A stretch of 64,000 nucleotides of DNA from Sutterella sp. (lineage in GTDB: Bacteria; Pseudomonadota; Gammaproteobacteria; Burkholderiales; Burkholderiaceae_F): positions 71,543-135,542 of the forward strand of contig JAHHRH010000001.1 in assembly GCA_020025915.1 (NCBI GenBank), given 5' to 3'. How positions within the stretch are numbered: position 1 is the first letter of the stretch; each line of letters opens with the position of its first letter. Below are positions 27,513 to 35,440 of the stretch, piece after piece. The notes beneath the pieces were generated by a model. It saw nothing but the letters and a program-made list of their open reading frames with translations. It was not told the origin of the DNA and did no database searches. Made by a program: the position numbers and the translations under genes.

Positions 27513-28616
27513 TTGTTTCGCTACATCCTCTCCAGGCTATTTCTCGTCATCCCGACTTTGCTCGGGATTTTGGTCGTTAATTTCTTCGTCATTCAGATGA
27601 CGCCTGGCGGTCCGGTGGACCAGTTCATTGCCGAAATGGAAGGCTCTGGCTCGGTTTACATGGAACGCGTGGGTTCCGTCCAGAGCGATGTCGGTTCCGA
27701 CAGCGGATTGGCAAGCGAAGCCGGCGACAAAGGCCCCGGGTTAGTGAACGGTGTCACCCCCGAAGTCCTTGAGGCCGTTCGAAAACTCTACGGGTTCGAC
27801 AAACCAGTGGACGAACGCTTCGTTGATATGCTCGTTAGCTACATCACCTTTGACTTTGGGGAAAGTTTCTTCAAAGCGGATACCGTCTCTGGGCTGCTTA
27901 TCAACGCATTACCCGTTTCCATGACTCTCGGGATATGGAGTACGCTCCTCATTTATTTCATCTCCATCCCCATGGGGATGGCCCGTGCCATACACCGAAA
28001 TTCCACGTTTGACGTGGTTTCGGGCACGATCGTTGTGACCGCTTCGGCCATTCCGGGCTTCCTTTTTGCCGTGCTACTGATTGTTCTCTTCGCGGGCGGC
28101 TCCTATTGGCAGATTTTCCCCTTGCGAGGACTTCATTCGCCGGGTTGGGAAGAAATGGACCTGATGGGGCAGATTTTTGACTATCTGTCGCACGTCTTCT
28201 TACCTGTGATTTCTCTTTCGATCGGTGGCTTTGCCGGCCTTACCTTGCTTACTCGCAATTCCTTTATTGACGAATTGGGTAAGCAGTACGTCGACCTTGC
28301 CCGTGCTAAGGGCTTGACTGACAAAGCGGTGCTCTGGAAGCATATATTCCGCAATGCCATGCTCATTGTGATTTCAGGACTTCCTGGTACCTTTGTTAGC
28401 ATGTTCTTCGCGGGCTCCTTGCTCATCGAAACGATTTTCTCTTTGAACGGTCTGGGACTTTTGAGCTTTGAGGCCACTATGCAGCGCGACTTCCCCGTGA
28501 TGTTCGCTACGCTCTGGATCTTTACCTTGATCGGTTTGATCACCGGGATTATCGGCGACTTGACGATGCATTGGGTTGATCCGCGCATTGACTTTACTTC
28601 GAGGAGCAAGGTATGA
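27513..28616 (+). CDS. yejB: YejB-type peptide ABC transporter permease
   Basis: Inner-membrane permease, 367 residues. I chose TTG 27513 because AGGGAG (27501-27506) precedes it and it gives the FRYILSRLFLVIPTLLGILV N-terminus that matches E. coli YejB. Further YejB-specific features are the PGGPVDQFIAEMEG segment followed by a long Gly/Ser-rich periplasmic insertion, FDFGESFFKA, and the EAA-type loop with ARAKGLTDKAVLWKHIFRNA. It ends WVDPRIDF. Overlaps yejE by 4 bases. Confidence 0.92.
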   Translation: MFRYILSRLFLVIPTLLGILVVNFFVIQMTPGGPVDQFIAEMEGSGSVYMERVGSVQSDVGSDSGLASEAGDKGPGLVNGVTPEVLEAVRKLYGFDKPVDERFVDMLVSYITFDFGESFFKADTVSGLLINALPVSMTLGIWSTLLIYFISIPMGMARAIHRNSTFDVVSGTIVVTASAIPGFLFAVLLIVLFAGGSYWQIFPLRGLHSPGWEEMDLMGQIFDYLSHVFLPVISLSIGGFAGLTLLTRNSFIDELGKQYVDLARAKGLTDKAVLWKHIFRNAMLIVISGLPGTFVSMFFAGSLLIETIFSLNGLGLLSFEATMQRDFPVMFATLWIFTLIGLITGIIGDLTMHWVDPRIDFTSRSKV

Positions 28617-29749
28617 GCGGACACAGCATTGCACGCCGTCGCTGGATGGCCTTCAAGGCGAATCGCCGCGCTTATATTTCCTTTCTGCTCTTTGCGTTCT
28701 TTTTCGTGATGAGCCTCTTTTCCGAATTCATCGCAAACGACCGTCCGATCGTTTTCGAATTGAACGGTGAAATCCATTCGCCAATCTTTGAAACGCTTAC
28801 GGAAAAGGATTTGGGCGGCACGATGGATTTGGTCGTCGACTATCGAGACGAATACACGGACGAACTCTTGGCTGATGCGAAATTCGTTATTTGGCCGCCG
28901 GTGCACCATTCTTTCCGTTCTATTTCCGACTTGGCCGAGCAGTTTCCAGCTCCGCCTTCGGCTGAAAACTGGCTCGGTACGGACGATCAGGGGCGAGATA
29001 TTTTTGCTCGTTTGCTCTACGGCTTCCGCTTGTCGACCCTGTTCGGTCTTTGCCTGGCTTTTGTCTCGAGCGTGGTCGGGATCGGTGCTGGTCTCATTCA
29101 GGGTTACTATGGCGGCTGGATCGACCTGATCGCTCAACGACTGATGGAAATCTGGGCCGGGATGCCGGTGCTCTATTTGATCATCATTTTGTCAAGCCTG
29201 ATTACTATGAACTTCTGGATCCTCCTCGCCATCCTCCTTCTATTCAGCTGGATGCGTTTGGTGGGTCTTGTTCGTGCAGAAACGCTTCGTGTACGTAATC
29301 TTGACTATGTCCGAGCCGCGCGTGTTTTAGGTTGCTCCGATTGGCGCATCATGACAACGCACATTCTCCCGAATGCCTTGGTTGCCGTCGTTGCCATGTT
29401 GCCCTTCGTTGTAAACGGCTCCATTGCCTCCTTAACGGCGCTTGACTTCCTTGGTTTTGGGCTTCCGCCCGAATACCCGTCGTTAGGCGAAATCATTGCT
29501 CAGGGTAAAAATAATCTTTACGCGCCGTGGATCGGCCTGTCGTCCTTCCTGACGCTTGCTCTTCTGCTCATTTCTCTCGTCTTTATCGGTGAAGGGATGC
29601 GAGATGCGTTTGACCCGCGTGTGTTCTACGCGGAAAAGCCCGTCAATATTGATGACGACGAATTGGCCATTACGAAAAAAGGCAATCAGGAAGAAAGAGT
29701 TTCGGCCGCCGCTACGATTCAACAGAAGGCCTCGGAGGATCTGCGATGA
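28613..29749 (+). CDS. yejE: YejE-type peptide ABC transporter permease
   Basis: Second permease of the importer, 378 residues (E. coli YejE about 341; the extra part is a polar C-terminal tail rich in Glu and Ala). The first membrane segment is followed by a periplasmic domain typical of YejE, then NWLGTDDQGRDIFARLLYG and the EAA loop AARVLGCSDWRIMTTHILPNA. LTALDFLGFGLPPEYPSLGE is intact. ATGA overlaps with both yejB upstream and yejF downstream show tight coupling. Confidence 0.92.
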   Translation: MSGHSIARRRWMAFKANRRAYISFLLFAFFFVMSLFSEFIANDRPIVFELNGEIHSPIFETLTEKDLGGTMDLVVDYRDEYTDELLADAKFVIWPPVHHSFRSISDLAEQFPAPPSAENWLGTDDQGRDIFARLLYGFRLSTLFGLCLAFVSSVVGIGAGLIQGYYGGWIDLIAQRLMEIWAGMPVLYLIIILSSLITMNFWILLAILLLFSWMRLVGLVRAETLRVRNLDYVRAARVLGCSDWRIMTTHILPNALVAVVAMLPFVVNGSIASLTALDFLGFGLPPEYPSLGEIIAQGKNNLYAPWIGLSSFLTLALLLISLVFIGEGMRDAFDPRVFYAEKPVNIDDDELAITKKGNQEERVSAAATIQQKASEDLR

Positions 29750-31425
29750 CAAGTCCCATTCTGGACATCCGGCATCTAACGATTGCCTTCCGTGACGAAG
29801 CGTATCCAGATGCCAAGCTCAATGCCGCAGTTCGCGACGTTTCCTTCACGATTGAAAGCAGTTCCTGTACGGCCCTGGTCGGCGAATCGGGTTCCGGCAA
29901 ATCGTTGACGGCGCGTGCCGTCATTTCCTTGTTGCCGCCCTCCGCCTCGATCACCGAAGGAGACATTCGCCTTCAGGGCAAATCGGTTGTGGGTCTCAAT
30001 GAATACGATTTGTCTCAGTTGCGCGGTAAAAAGGCCGGGATTATTTTCCAGGATCCTCTTGAAGCCTTGAATCCCCTTCATCGCATCGGGAAACAGCTCT
30101 TTGAAGCCATCGCAATTCACAATCCCGACCTCGCCCGTAACAAAGCCGCACTAAAGGCTCGTGCGATCGAACTCCTCAAGTCAGTGGAATTGGATCATCC
30201 GGAAGAACGACTCGAAACTTATCCGCACGAACTCTCGGGTGGTCAGCGTCAGCGTGTCGTGATCGCGATCGCCATTGCAAACGATCCGGCACTTCTCATT
30301 GCCGACGAGCCGACGACGGCTTTGGACGCCAATTTACAAGCGGCCGTGCTCGCTTTGCTTTTAAAACTCGCACGTCAGAAGAACATTGCGCTTCTGTTAA
30401 TCAGTCACGACCTGGCACTCGTTCGTCAGGCCGCAGACGTGATGCACGTAATGCGCCGCGGTCGCATTGTCGAAAGTCTGAAACCCACGGATCGTCCAAT
30501 GCATCCGTATTCGAAATTGCTTCTCGAAGGTGCCGACGATCGTTTTCGTGAAAACGAAATCCGCGAAACGGATCCGGCGTTCGCCGATGCGCTTCGCAAC
30601 GGAACCGTACCTAATATTCTCGAAGCCAAAGACATTCGCGTCGTGTACAAACGCCAGACCAAAGGTTTTTTCGGGCGTTCGGTGGACTTTAATGCGCTGA
30701 CTTTGGACGACGTCCATGTAGCCTCGGGTGAAACCTTGGCTGTCATAGGTGAATCGGGGTCTGGGAAGTCCACGCTCGCTCTCGCGCTCTTGCGTCTTAT
30801 TCCGAGCAAAGGAACGATTTGCCTCACGGGGCATCGCTTGGACGGTTTGTCCTTTAACGAACTACGTCATATCCGCCGTCTGATTCAGCCGGTTTTCCAG
30901 GATCCGTACGCATCGCTCAATCCACGTCTGTCGATACGCGATTTGATTGCCGAAGGTCCGATTGCCCAGGGTCGTTTTAAGTCGAGCGACGAGTGCGCGG
31001 AATTGGTTCGAGAAAACCTGCGTGCCGTCGGTTTGCCCGAAGCTTACGAACGTCGTTTTCCGCACGAATTGTCGGGCGGAGAACGTCAGCGCGTCTCGAT
31101 TGCCCGTGCGCTCATTCTCGAACCCGCACTCCTTATTCTGGACGAACCGACGTCCGCTCTTGACCGTGCCCTTCAATTCCAGGTTATACACCTCTTGAAG
31201 AAGCTTCAGAGCGAACGCGGTTTGGCCACGATTTTCATTACGCACGATCTGTCGCTCGTTAAGGGCTTCGCGACGCGCGTAATGGTTTTAGAAAAAGGTC
31301 GCCTCGTTGAAGAAGGTATGACCAAAGATTTATTAACTAAACCAGCCTCCGAAACCCTGCGGTCTCTGGTGAGAACCGCCCGACTCGTGTTGTCAACCCT
31401 CACTTCTCATGAGATGAAAGCCTAA
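29746..31425 (+). CDS. yejF: YejF-type dual ATPase of the peptide ABC transporter
   Basis: 559-residue protein with two complete ABC cassettes. The first has Walker A GESGSGKS at 45-52, signature LSGGQRQRVVIAIAI and Walker B LLIADEPTTALD. The second has Walker A GESGSGKST near residue 335, signature LSGGERQRVSIARAL and LLILDEPTSALD. The linker holds the peptide-transporter-type dimer region (HPYSKLL). Energises YejB/E. Ends 27 bases before the DUF3450 gene, with a ribosome site but no terminator between, so the ABC and TonB2 modules are probably one transcript. Confidence 0.93.
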   Translation: MTSPILDIRHLTIAFRDEAYPDAKLNAAVRDVSFTIESSSCTALVGESGSGKSLTARAVISLLPPSASITEGDIRLQGKSVVGLNEYDLSQLRGKKAGIIFQDPLEALNPLHRIGKQLFEAIAIHNPDLARNKAALKARAIELLKSVELDHPEERLETYPHELSGGQRQRVVIAIAIANDPALLIADEPTTALDANLQAAVLALLLKLARQKNIALLLISHDLALVRQAADVMHVMRRGRIVESLKPTDRPMHPYSKLLLEGADDRFRENEIRETDPAFADALRNGTVPNILEAKDIRVVYKRQTKGFFGRSVDFNALTLDDVHVASGETLAVIGESGSGKSTLALALLRLIPSKGTICLTGHRLDGLSFNELRHIRRLIQPVFQDPYASLNPRLSIRDLIAEGPIAQGRFKSSDECAELVRENLRAVGLPEAYERRFPHELSGGERQRVSIARALILEPALLILDEPTSALDRALQFQVIHLLKKLQSERGLATIFITHDLSLVKGFATRVMVLEKGRLVEEGMTKDLLTKPASETLRSLVRTARLVLSTLTSHEMKA

Positions 31426-31452
31426 AGTCCAACTCTCAAAGGGAAACTTCGC

Positions 31453-32274
31453 ATGAAAAAAACTTCACTTTCTATCGCTCTCGGTGTGGTATTTGCCTTG
31501 CAGAGCCTCTCCGCTACGGCAGCCGACAAAGCCGCAGTCGTCGTTCCCGACGGCGTTACGGTCGTCAACACCGTTGAAAAGCATCTCAGCCGTGCCGTTA
31601 CCGTTGATCGCCAGACAGCTCGTCAGACCGAAGCACTCCTCGCCGAAGAAGAAGAAATTCAGGCCGACAACCGCAATCTTTCGCTTCAGATTCCAGTCTT
31701 GGAACTCGAAGAACGCCGCCTCAAGCGCCAGATCTCCTCGCTCACCAAGAAGATCATTCTTATGGAAGAACAACAGCGCCGTTATGCGGAAATCGCGCTG
31801 ATGGTCGAAAACGACATCTATGACGCAAGTGAAGATTTACTGAAGTCTGCAGAGAACAAGCAAACGCCTTTCCTCAAGGCCGAACGCAAGGATCGAGCTC
31901 TTTTTATTGAAAAATCTGTCAACGATCCGTCGGTGAGCGTCGGTGAAAAACTTCGCCGTTTGCTCGAAGCTCTTAACGCCGAATCGGACTACGGTGCCAG
32001 CTGTGACGTGATGACAGAAGAAGCCTTCTTTGACGGTCAGAAGACGACTCTTCAGGTTCTCCGTATCGGTCGTATCGGCTACTTTGCGATGACCTTAGAT
32101 CAGCAGAAAGCTGGCGTTTGGAAAGATCAGAAGACGGGTTTTGCGAGCGATCCGGCGCTTCTCGAACCCATCGTTCAGTTGGGCGCTACACTCAAATCCC
32201 GTATCCAGCATGAAATGGCTCTGATGCCAGTCGTCACGACCGCTACAGTCACTGACGAAGCCAAAGAGAACTAA
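31453..32274 (+). CDS. DUF3450 periplasmic coiled-coil protein
   Basis: 273 residues with a signal peptide (MKKTSLSIALGVVFALQ, cut near TATA-ADK). A long helical region of about residues 45-115, rich in Glu, Arg and Leu (LEERRLKRQISSLTKK), is typical of a coiled coil. The C-terminal part with LRIGRIGYFAMTLDQQKAG matches the DUF3450 family. In Vibrio this family is the first gene of the TonB2 cluster, directly before ttpC, as here. Its job is not established; a periplasmic partner of TtpC is likely. AGGGA precedes ATG 31453. Confidence 0.85.
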   Translation: MKKTSLSIALGVVFALQSLSATAADKAAVVVPDGVTVVNTVEKHLSRAVTVDRQTARQTEALLAEEEEIQADNRNLSLQIPVLELEERRLKRQISSLTKKIILMEEQQRRYAEIALMVENDIYDASEDLLKSAENKQTPFLKAERKDRALFIEKSVNDPSVSVGEKLRRLLEALNAESDYGASCDVMTEEAFFDGQKTTLQVLRIGRIGYFAMTLDQQKAGVWKDQKTGFASDPALLEPIVQLGATLKSRIQHEMALMPVVTTATVTDEAKEN

Positions 32275-32275
32275 G

Positions 32276-33760
32276 ATGAAAGCAAACCGTCTTATCGCCG
32301 CGGCTTCTGTTGCCATTATCATGATTGTTGCACCCGCCGTTGCCGCTGACGCCGCCAAGAACGTCGCCCACTCCCCTGAAGAGGTAAAGACTGCCACTCT
32401 CGATGCCATGACGGGCGAAGCCGAGAAGCTTGACCGTGCCGTCACGTCCGAAGCTCATCGCGATCTCGCCACGCTCCGTATCAACGTGAAGCGCGTTGCT
32501 CAAAAGCGTGCGGAGCTTCGCGAACACAAGGCTCAACTCGACACGTCCATTGCTAACCTGAAAAAGAAGTTGGCCGAACTTGAAGAACGTCACAATAAGG
32601 CCGTTGTCGCCGCCCATGCGACTGCCGCCTCCCGTACGACCCTCGAAGGTGCCGTGAAGCTGACCGCTACTGCCGCCTTTGAACGTGCCATCCACTCGCC
32701 TGTTGCCGTTGACGGAGAGTTGGATCCGACGCTTTTGACGAAGCTTCGCACTCAGACGGTCTTCCCGTCCATTGCCGACATTCGCAATTTGATCAGCTAT
32801 CTCAATAAAGAAGTTGAAATCTCCCGCCAGATCCGCACGAAAGATCTCGCTATTGTCATGCCAGACGGCGAACTGAGGACTGTTCCCGTGACGATCGCTG
32901 GCGGCCTTTCTGCCTTGACGATCCTTGACGGTTTGTCGACCGCTTTGGTTCCGACCGGTGACGCCACTCAGCTTCGTCCCATCATCGGCAATTTGGGAGA
33001 TGCTTCGGTTGAGGCATTTAAGGACTACACGGCTGGTTCCACCACTATTCTCCCCGTTGATGTCACGAAGGGCGATATGTACAACCGTCTGAAGACGGAG
33101 GACACTCTTTACACTCATTTGAATGCTGGCGGCAATCTTGTTTGGATTATTATCGGTATCGGTTTCCTCGCTTTCGTTCTTGGCCTCTATCAGCTCGTTT
33201 TCCTCTATGCGATCAAAAAAACCGACGCGGCTCTCTTGGCCAATGCCTTGGTCAAGATCGACGACGGCAAGATTGCCGAAGCTGGTGCTGTCATGGCTAA
33301 AGACCATAAGGGGTGCATTGCTTCGAAAGTTCTCGCTTCCATGTTGAAGATGGGGGGCACTTCTGTTCTTACGCTCGAAAAGCGCTTGGACGAAGCCGTT
33401 GAACTTAACGTTGCACCACTTAATAAGGGTATTCAGGCCGTTGCCGTTGCCGCTGCCGTAGCTCCCCTGCTGGGTCTTTTGGGTACCGTTACCGGGATGA
33501 TCGCCACTTTTGACGTAATTACGATTTTTGGTAATGGCGATCCGAAGTTGTTGTCCGGCGGTATTTCCATCGCTTTGATCACGACCGAAGTCGGTCTCGT
33601 TGTATCGATCATTTTGATGCTCCTTCACTACTTCCTCACTCGTCGACTCGAACTCGTGTCGCAGAACGTTGAAGACGTGGCCACACAGGTCCTCTCGCGT
33701 GCTGCCGCTCGTTTCGTGAAGTCTCCTCTTGAGGACTACGAAGATGATCTTTCCCATTGA
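32276..33760 (+). CDS. TtpC-like MotA/TolQ/ExbB proton-channel protein with large periplasmic domain
   Basis: 494 residues. Signal-like N-terminus (MKANRLIAAASVAIIMI), then a helical periplasmic domain of about 270 residues with AQKRAELREHKAQLDTSI coiled-coil-like repeats. Next is a membrane segment (VWIIIGIGFLAFVLGLYQLV) and a C-terminal ExbB/TolQ domain holding VAPLLGLLGTVTGMIATFDV and the ALITTEVGLVVSIILML segment. TtpC is the extra ExbB-like protein required by Vibrio TonB2 systems. One base separates it from the DUF3450 gene, and its end overlaps exbB2. Apart from Vibrio-type systems, this arrangement is uncommon next to an ABC importer. Confidence 0.87.
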   Translation: MKANRLIAAASVAIIMIVAPAVAADAAKNVAHSPEEVKTATLDAMTGEAEKLDRAVTSEAHRDLATLRINVKRVAQKRAELREHKAQLDTSIANLKKKLAELEERHNKAVVAAHATAASRTTLEGAVKLTATAAFERAIHSPVAVDGELDPTLLTKLRTQTVFPSIADIRNLISYLNKEVEISRQIRTKDLAIVMPDGELRTVPVTIAGGLSALTILDGLSTALVPTGDATQLRPIIGNLGDASVEAFKDYTAGSTTILPVDVTKGDMYNRLKTEDTLYTHLNAGGNLVWIIIGIGFLAFVLGLYQLVFLYAIKKTDAALLANALVKIDDGKIAEAGAVMAKDHKGCIASKVLASMLKMGGTSVLTLEKRLDEAVELNVAPLNKGIQAVAVAAAVAPLLGLLGTVTGMIATFDVITIFGNGDPKLLSGGISIALITTEVGLVVSIILMLLHYFLTRRLELVSQNVEDVATQVLSRAAARFVKSPLEDYEDDLSH

Positions 33761-34331
33761 AGAAATCTTTGAAAAAATTGCTACTGGCGGCCCTTTGATG
33801 GTGCTCCTTATGCTGTTGTGCGTCCTGATGACTACTCGTGGTCTGATTTCTGCTGTGCAGCTTCATTACGCTCACAAACAAATCAAGGCTATCTTGAAAA
33901 CCAAGACTTTCGGTGCTAAAGACACCGTATGGGTCGACTTTGCTCAGTATTACCTTGAAAACCGCTCTGGCATTGATCCGATTGATTCGGGGTTGCGTGA
34001 AACGATGTGTGCCTCGGTCACTCTCAACATGTGTCAAGGTCGAAGTGTTCTTGTCTGCGCTTCGGTCGCTACTCTCATAGGGCTCTTAGGCACTGTGATG
34101 GGGATGGTGAGCTCCTTTAATACTATCGCCTTGTTCGGATTTATTGACATTTCGAGTATGGCTGATGGTGTGGCGCAGGCTTTGATTACGACGCAGAGCG
34201 GCTTGTTGGTAGCGGTGATCGGTGTGGTCTTGGGTCGTATGGTGAAGCAACAGGCGAAAGCCTTCAGTGTTCTGTTGAACGACTTCCTTCTCAAGACGGG
34301 CAAAGCTCCGAAGGACTACAAATATGCGTAG
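33744..34331 (+). CDS. exbB: ExbB2-type biopolymer transport protein
   Basis: 195 residues, proton-channel subunit of the inner-membrane TonB motor. Start ATG 33744 (MIFPIEEIFEKIATGG) follows AGGA; it overlaps the end of the ttpC-like gene by 17 bases. Three membrane segments: residues about 17-33, the TLIGLLGTVMGMVSSFNTIA segment, and ALITTQSGLLVAVIGVVLG. Short form typical of ExbB2, lacking the long periplasmic part of TtpC. It forms the channel with ExbD2 downstream. Confidence 0.92.
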   Translation: MIFPIEEIFEKIATGGPLMVLLMLLCVLMTTRGLISAVQLHYAHKQIKAILKTKTFGAKDTVWVDFAQYYLENRSGIDPIDSGLRETMCASVTLNMCQGRSVLVCASVATLIGLLGTVMGMVSSFNTIALFGFIDISSMADGVAQALITTQSGLLVAVIGVVLGRMVKQQAKAFSVLLNDFLLKTGKAPKDYKYA

Positions 34332-34722
34332 AAAGAAAACTCAGATGTCCGAGCCTCTTGAACTCAACATGACACCTCTGATCGACATGATTTTCATTTT
34401 GCTCATCTTCTTTATGGTGAGCTCGAGTTTTGTGCGTGAATCAGGCGTCGAAGTGGAACGCCCGGTTGCAAAGACCGCTTCTTCCAAAGCTCCCTCTGTG
34501 GTTGTGGCTGTGGACTCAGGTAATGTCATTTGGATTGAAGGGAGATCCATCGACATTCGTCAGGTGCGGATATGGATGAGCAAATTCCGTAGCGACACAC
34601 CCGATGGTGGTGTTGTGATTGCGGCCGACACGATGGCGCGAAGCGGCATTGTGATTCAGGTACTAGATGCCTGCCGAGAAGCCGGTATACGAAACGTGAG
34701 CGTTGCGGCTAAAAATAGTTAA
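34324..34722 (+). CDS. exbD: ExbD2-type biopolymer transport protein
   Basis: 132 residues, single-pass inner-membrane subunit of the motor. The cytoplasmic N-terminus is followed by LNMTPLIDMIFILLIFFMVS, which carries the essential Asp in the membrane helix (MTPLIDM) used in proton conduction. The periplasmic C-terminal domain follows. Overlaps exbB2 by 8 bases. Partners are ExbB2 and TonB2. Confidence 0.93.
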   Translation: MRRKKTQMSEPLELNMTPLIDMIFILLIFFMVSSSFVRESGVEVERPVAKTASSKAPSVVVAVDSGNVIWIEGRSIDIRQVRIWMSKFRSDTPDGGVVIAADTMARSGIVIQVLDACREAGIRNVSVAAKNS

Positions 34723-34734
34723 GGAGCCGTCTTG

Positions 34735-35433
34735 ATGAGTACTCTTTCAAGCCGCTCGCAAACGGTGTTCCCCGACGTCTCTTCGTCGTCGAAGCTTCGT
34801 GCTTTGTCGGCTGTGATCGGTGTTGTCGCGACGGCTGTCCTATTTATCGTGGGTTTTTACCCCACAACTATAATGAGCCCTGATAATGAACCCGACGGAC
34901 GAGGTACTCGCAACTCGATGGCCATGCCTTTGGAGGAAGAAACGCCGAAGGAAATCATCCATCCGGTATCTTCAAAGCTGGCACCGACGCAACCCAAAGT
35001 GACGATTCGGACCGAAACTCCTATCGAAATCCCGACGCCCGATGTCAAGCTTGACTTCTCTGTCAATCCGATGTTTGACGTCGGGCTCGCAGTCCCGGCC
35101 ATGCCGACCGTGGCCTCAACGGCTCCGACTGCGCTTACCGCTTTCTCGATGAGGGAACTCGACAAGGAACCAGCTCTTCTATTCTCGTCCAACCCGATCT
35201 ATCCCTACGCCGCCAAACGCACCAAAAAGGAAGGAACGGTGACGGTGCGACTTGTAATTGATCCGGAAGGTCGTGTTTTGAAGGCCGAAGTCATGCCTGG
35301 CCTCGACAACGAAACCTTTGCTAAAGCCACACTTCAGGCCGTCAAACGTTGGCGCTTCAAGCCTGCGGAAAAGAACGGCCGGCGGGTGATGTGCTGGGTT
35401 GAAGTGCCTATTGAATTTAAACTTCATAGGTAA
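34735..35433 (+). CDS. tonB: TonB2-type energy transducer
   Basis: 232 residues; spans the periplasm to contact TonB boxes of outer-membrane receptors. ATG 34735 follows AAGGAG. Cytoplasmic N-terminus, one anchor (LSAVIGVVATAVLFIVGF), a short Pro/Thr-rich linker, and a TonB C-terminal domain starting NPIYPYAAKRTKKEGTVTVR and ending WVEVPIEFKLHR. The short linker is like Vibrio TonB2 rather than E. coli TonB. The natural partner is the receptor encoded at the head of the island. Confidence 0.92.
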   Translation: MSTLSSRSQTVFPDVSSSSKLRALSAVIGVVATAVLFIVGFYPTTIMSPDNEPDGRGTRNSMAMPLEEETPKEIIHPVSSKLAPTQPKVTIRTETPIEIPTPDVKLDFSVNPMFDVGLAVPAMPTVASTAPTALTAFSMRELDKEPALLFSSNPIYPYAAKRTKKEGTVTVRLVIDPEGRVLKAEVMPGLDNETFAKATLQAVKRWRFKPAEKNGRRVMCWVEVPIEFKLHR

Positions 35434-35440
35434 GCAAGAC

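Noticed and set aside
28181..29137. 318-codon frame antisense to yejB/yejE
   Set aside because: Shadow frame over two well-identified permeases; charged composition without recognisable domain.
32249..33757. 502-codon frame antisense to the ttpC-like gene
   Set aside because: Shadow of a strongly coding opposite frame; His/Asn/Gly-rich, no family resemblance, no ribosome site.
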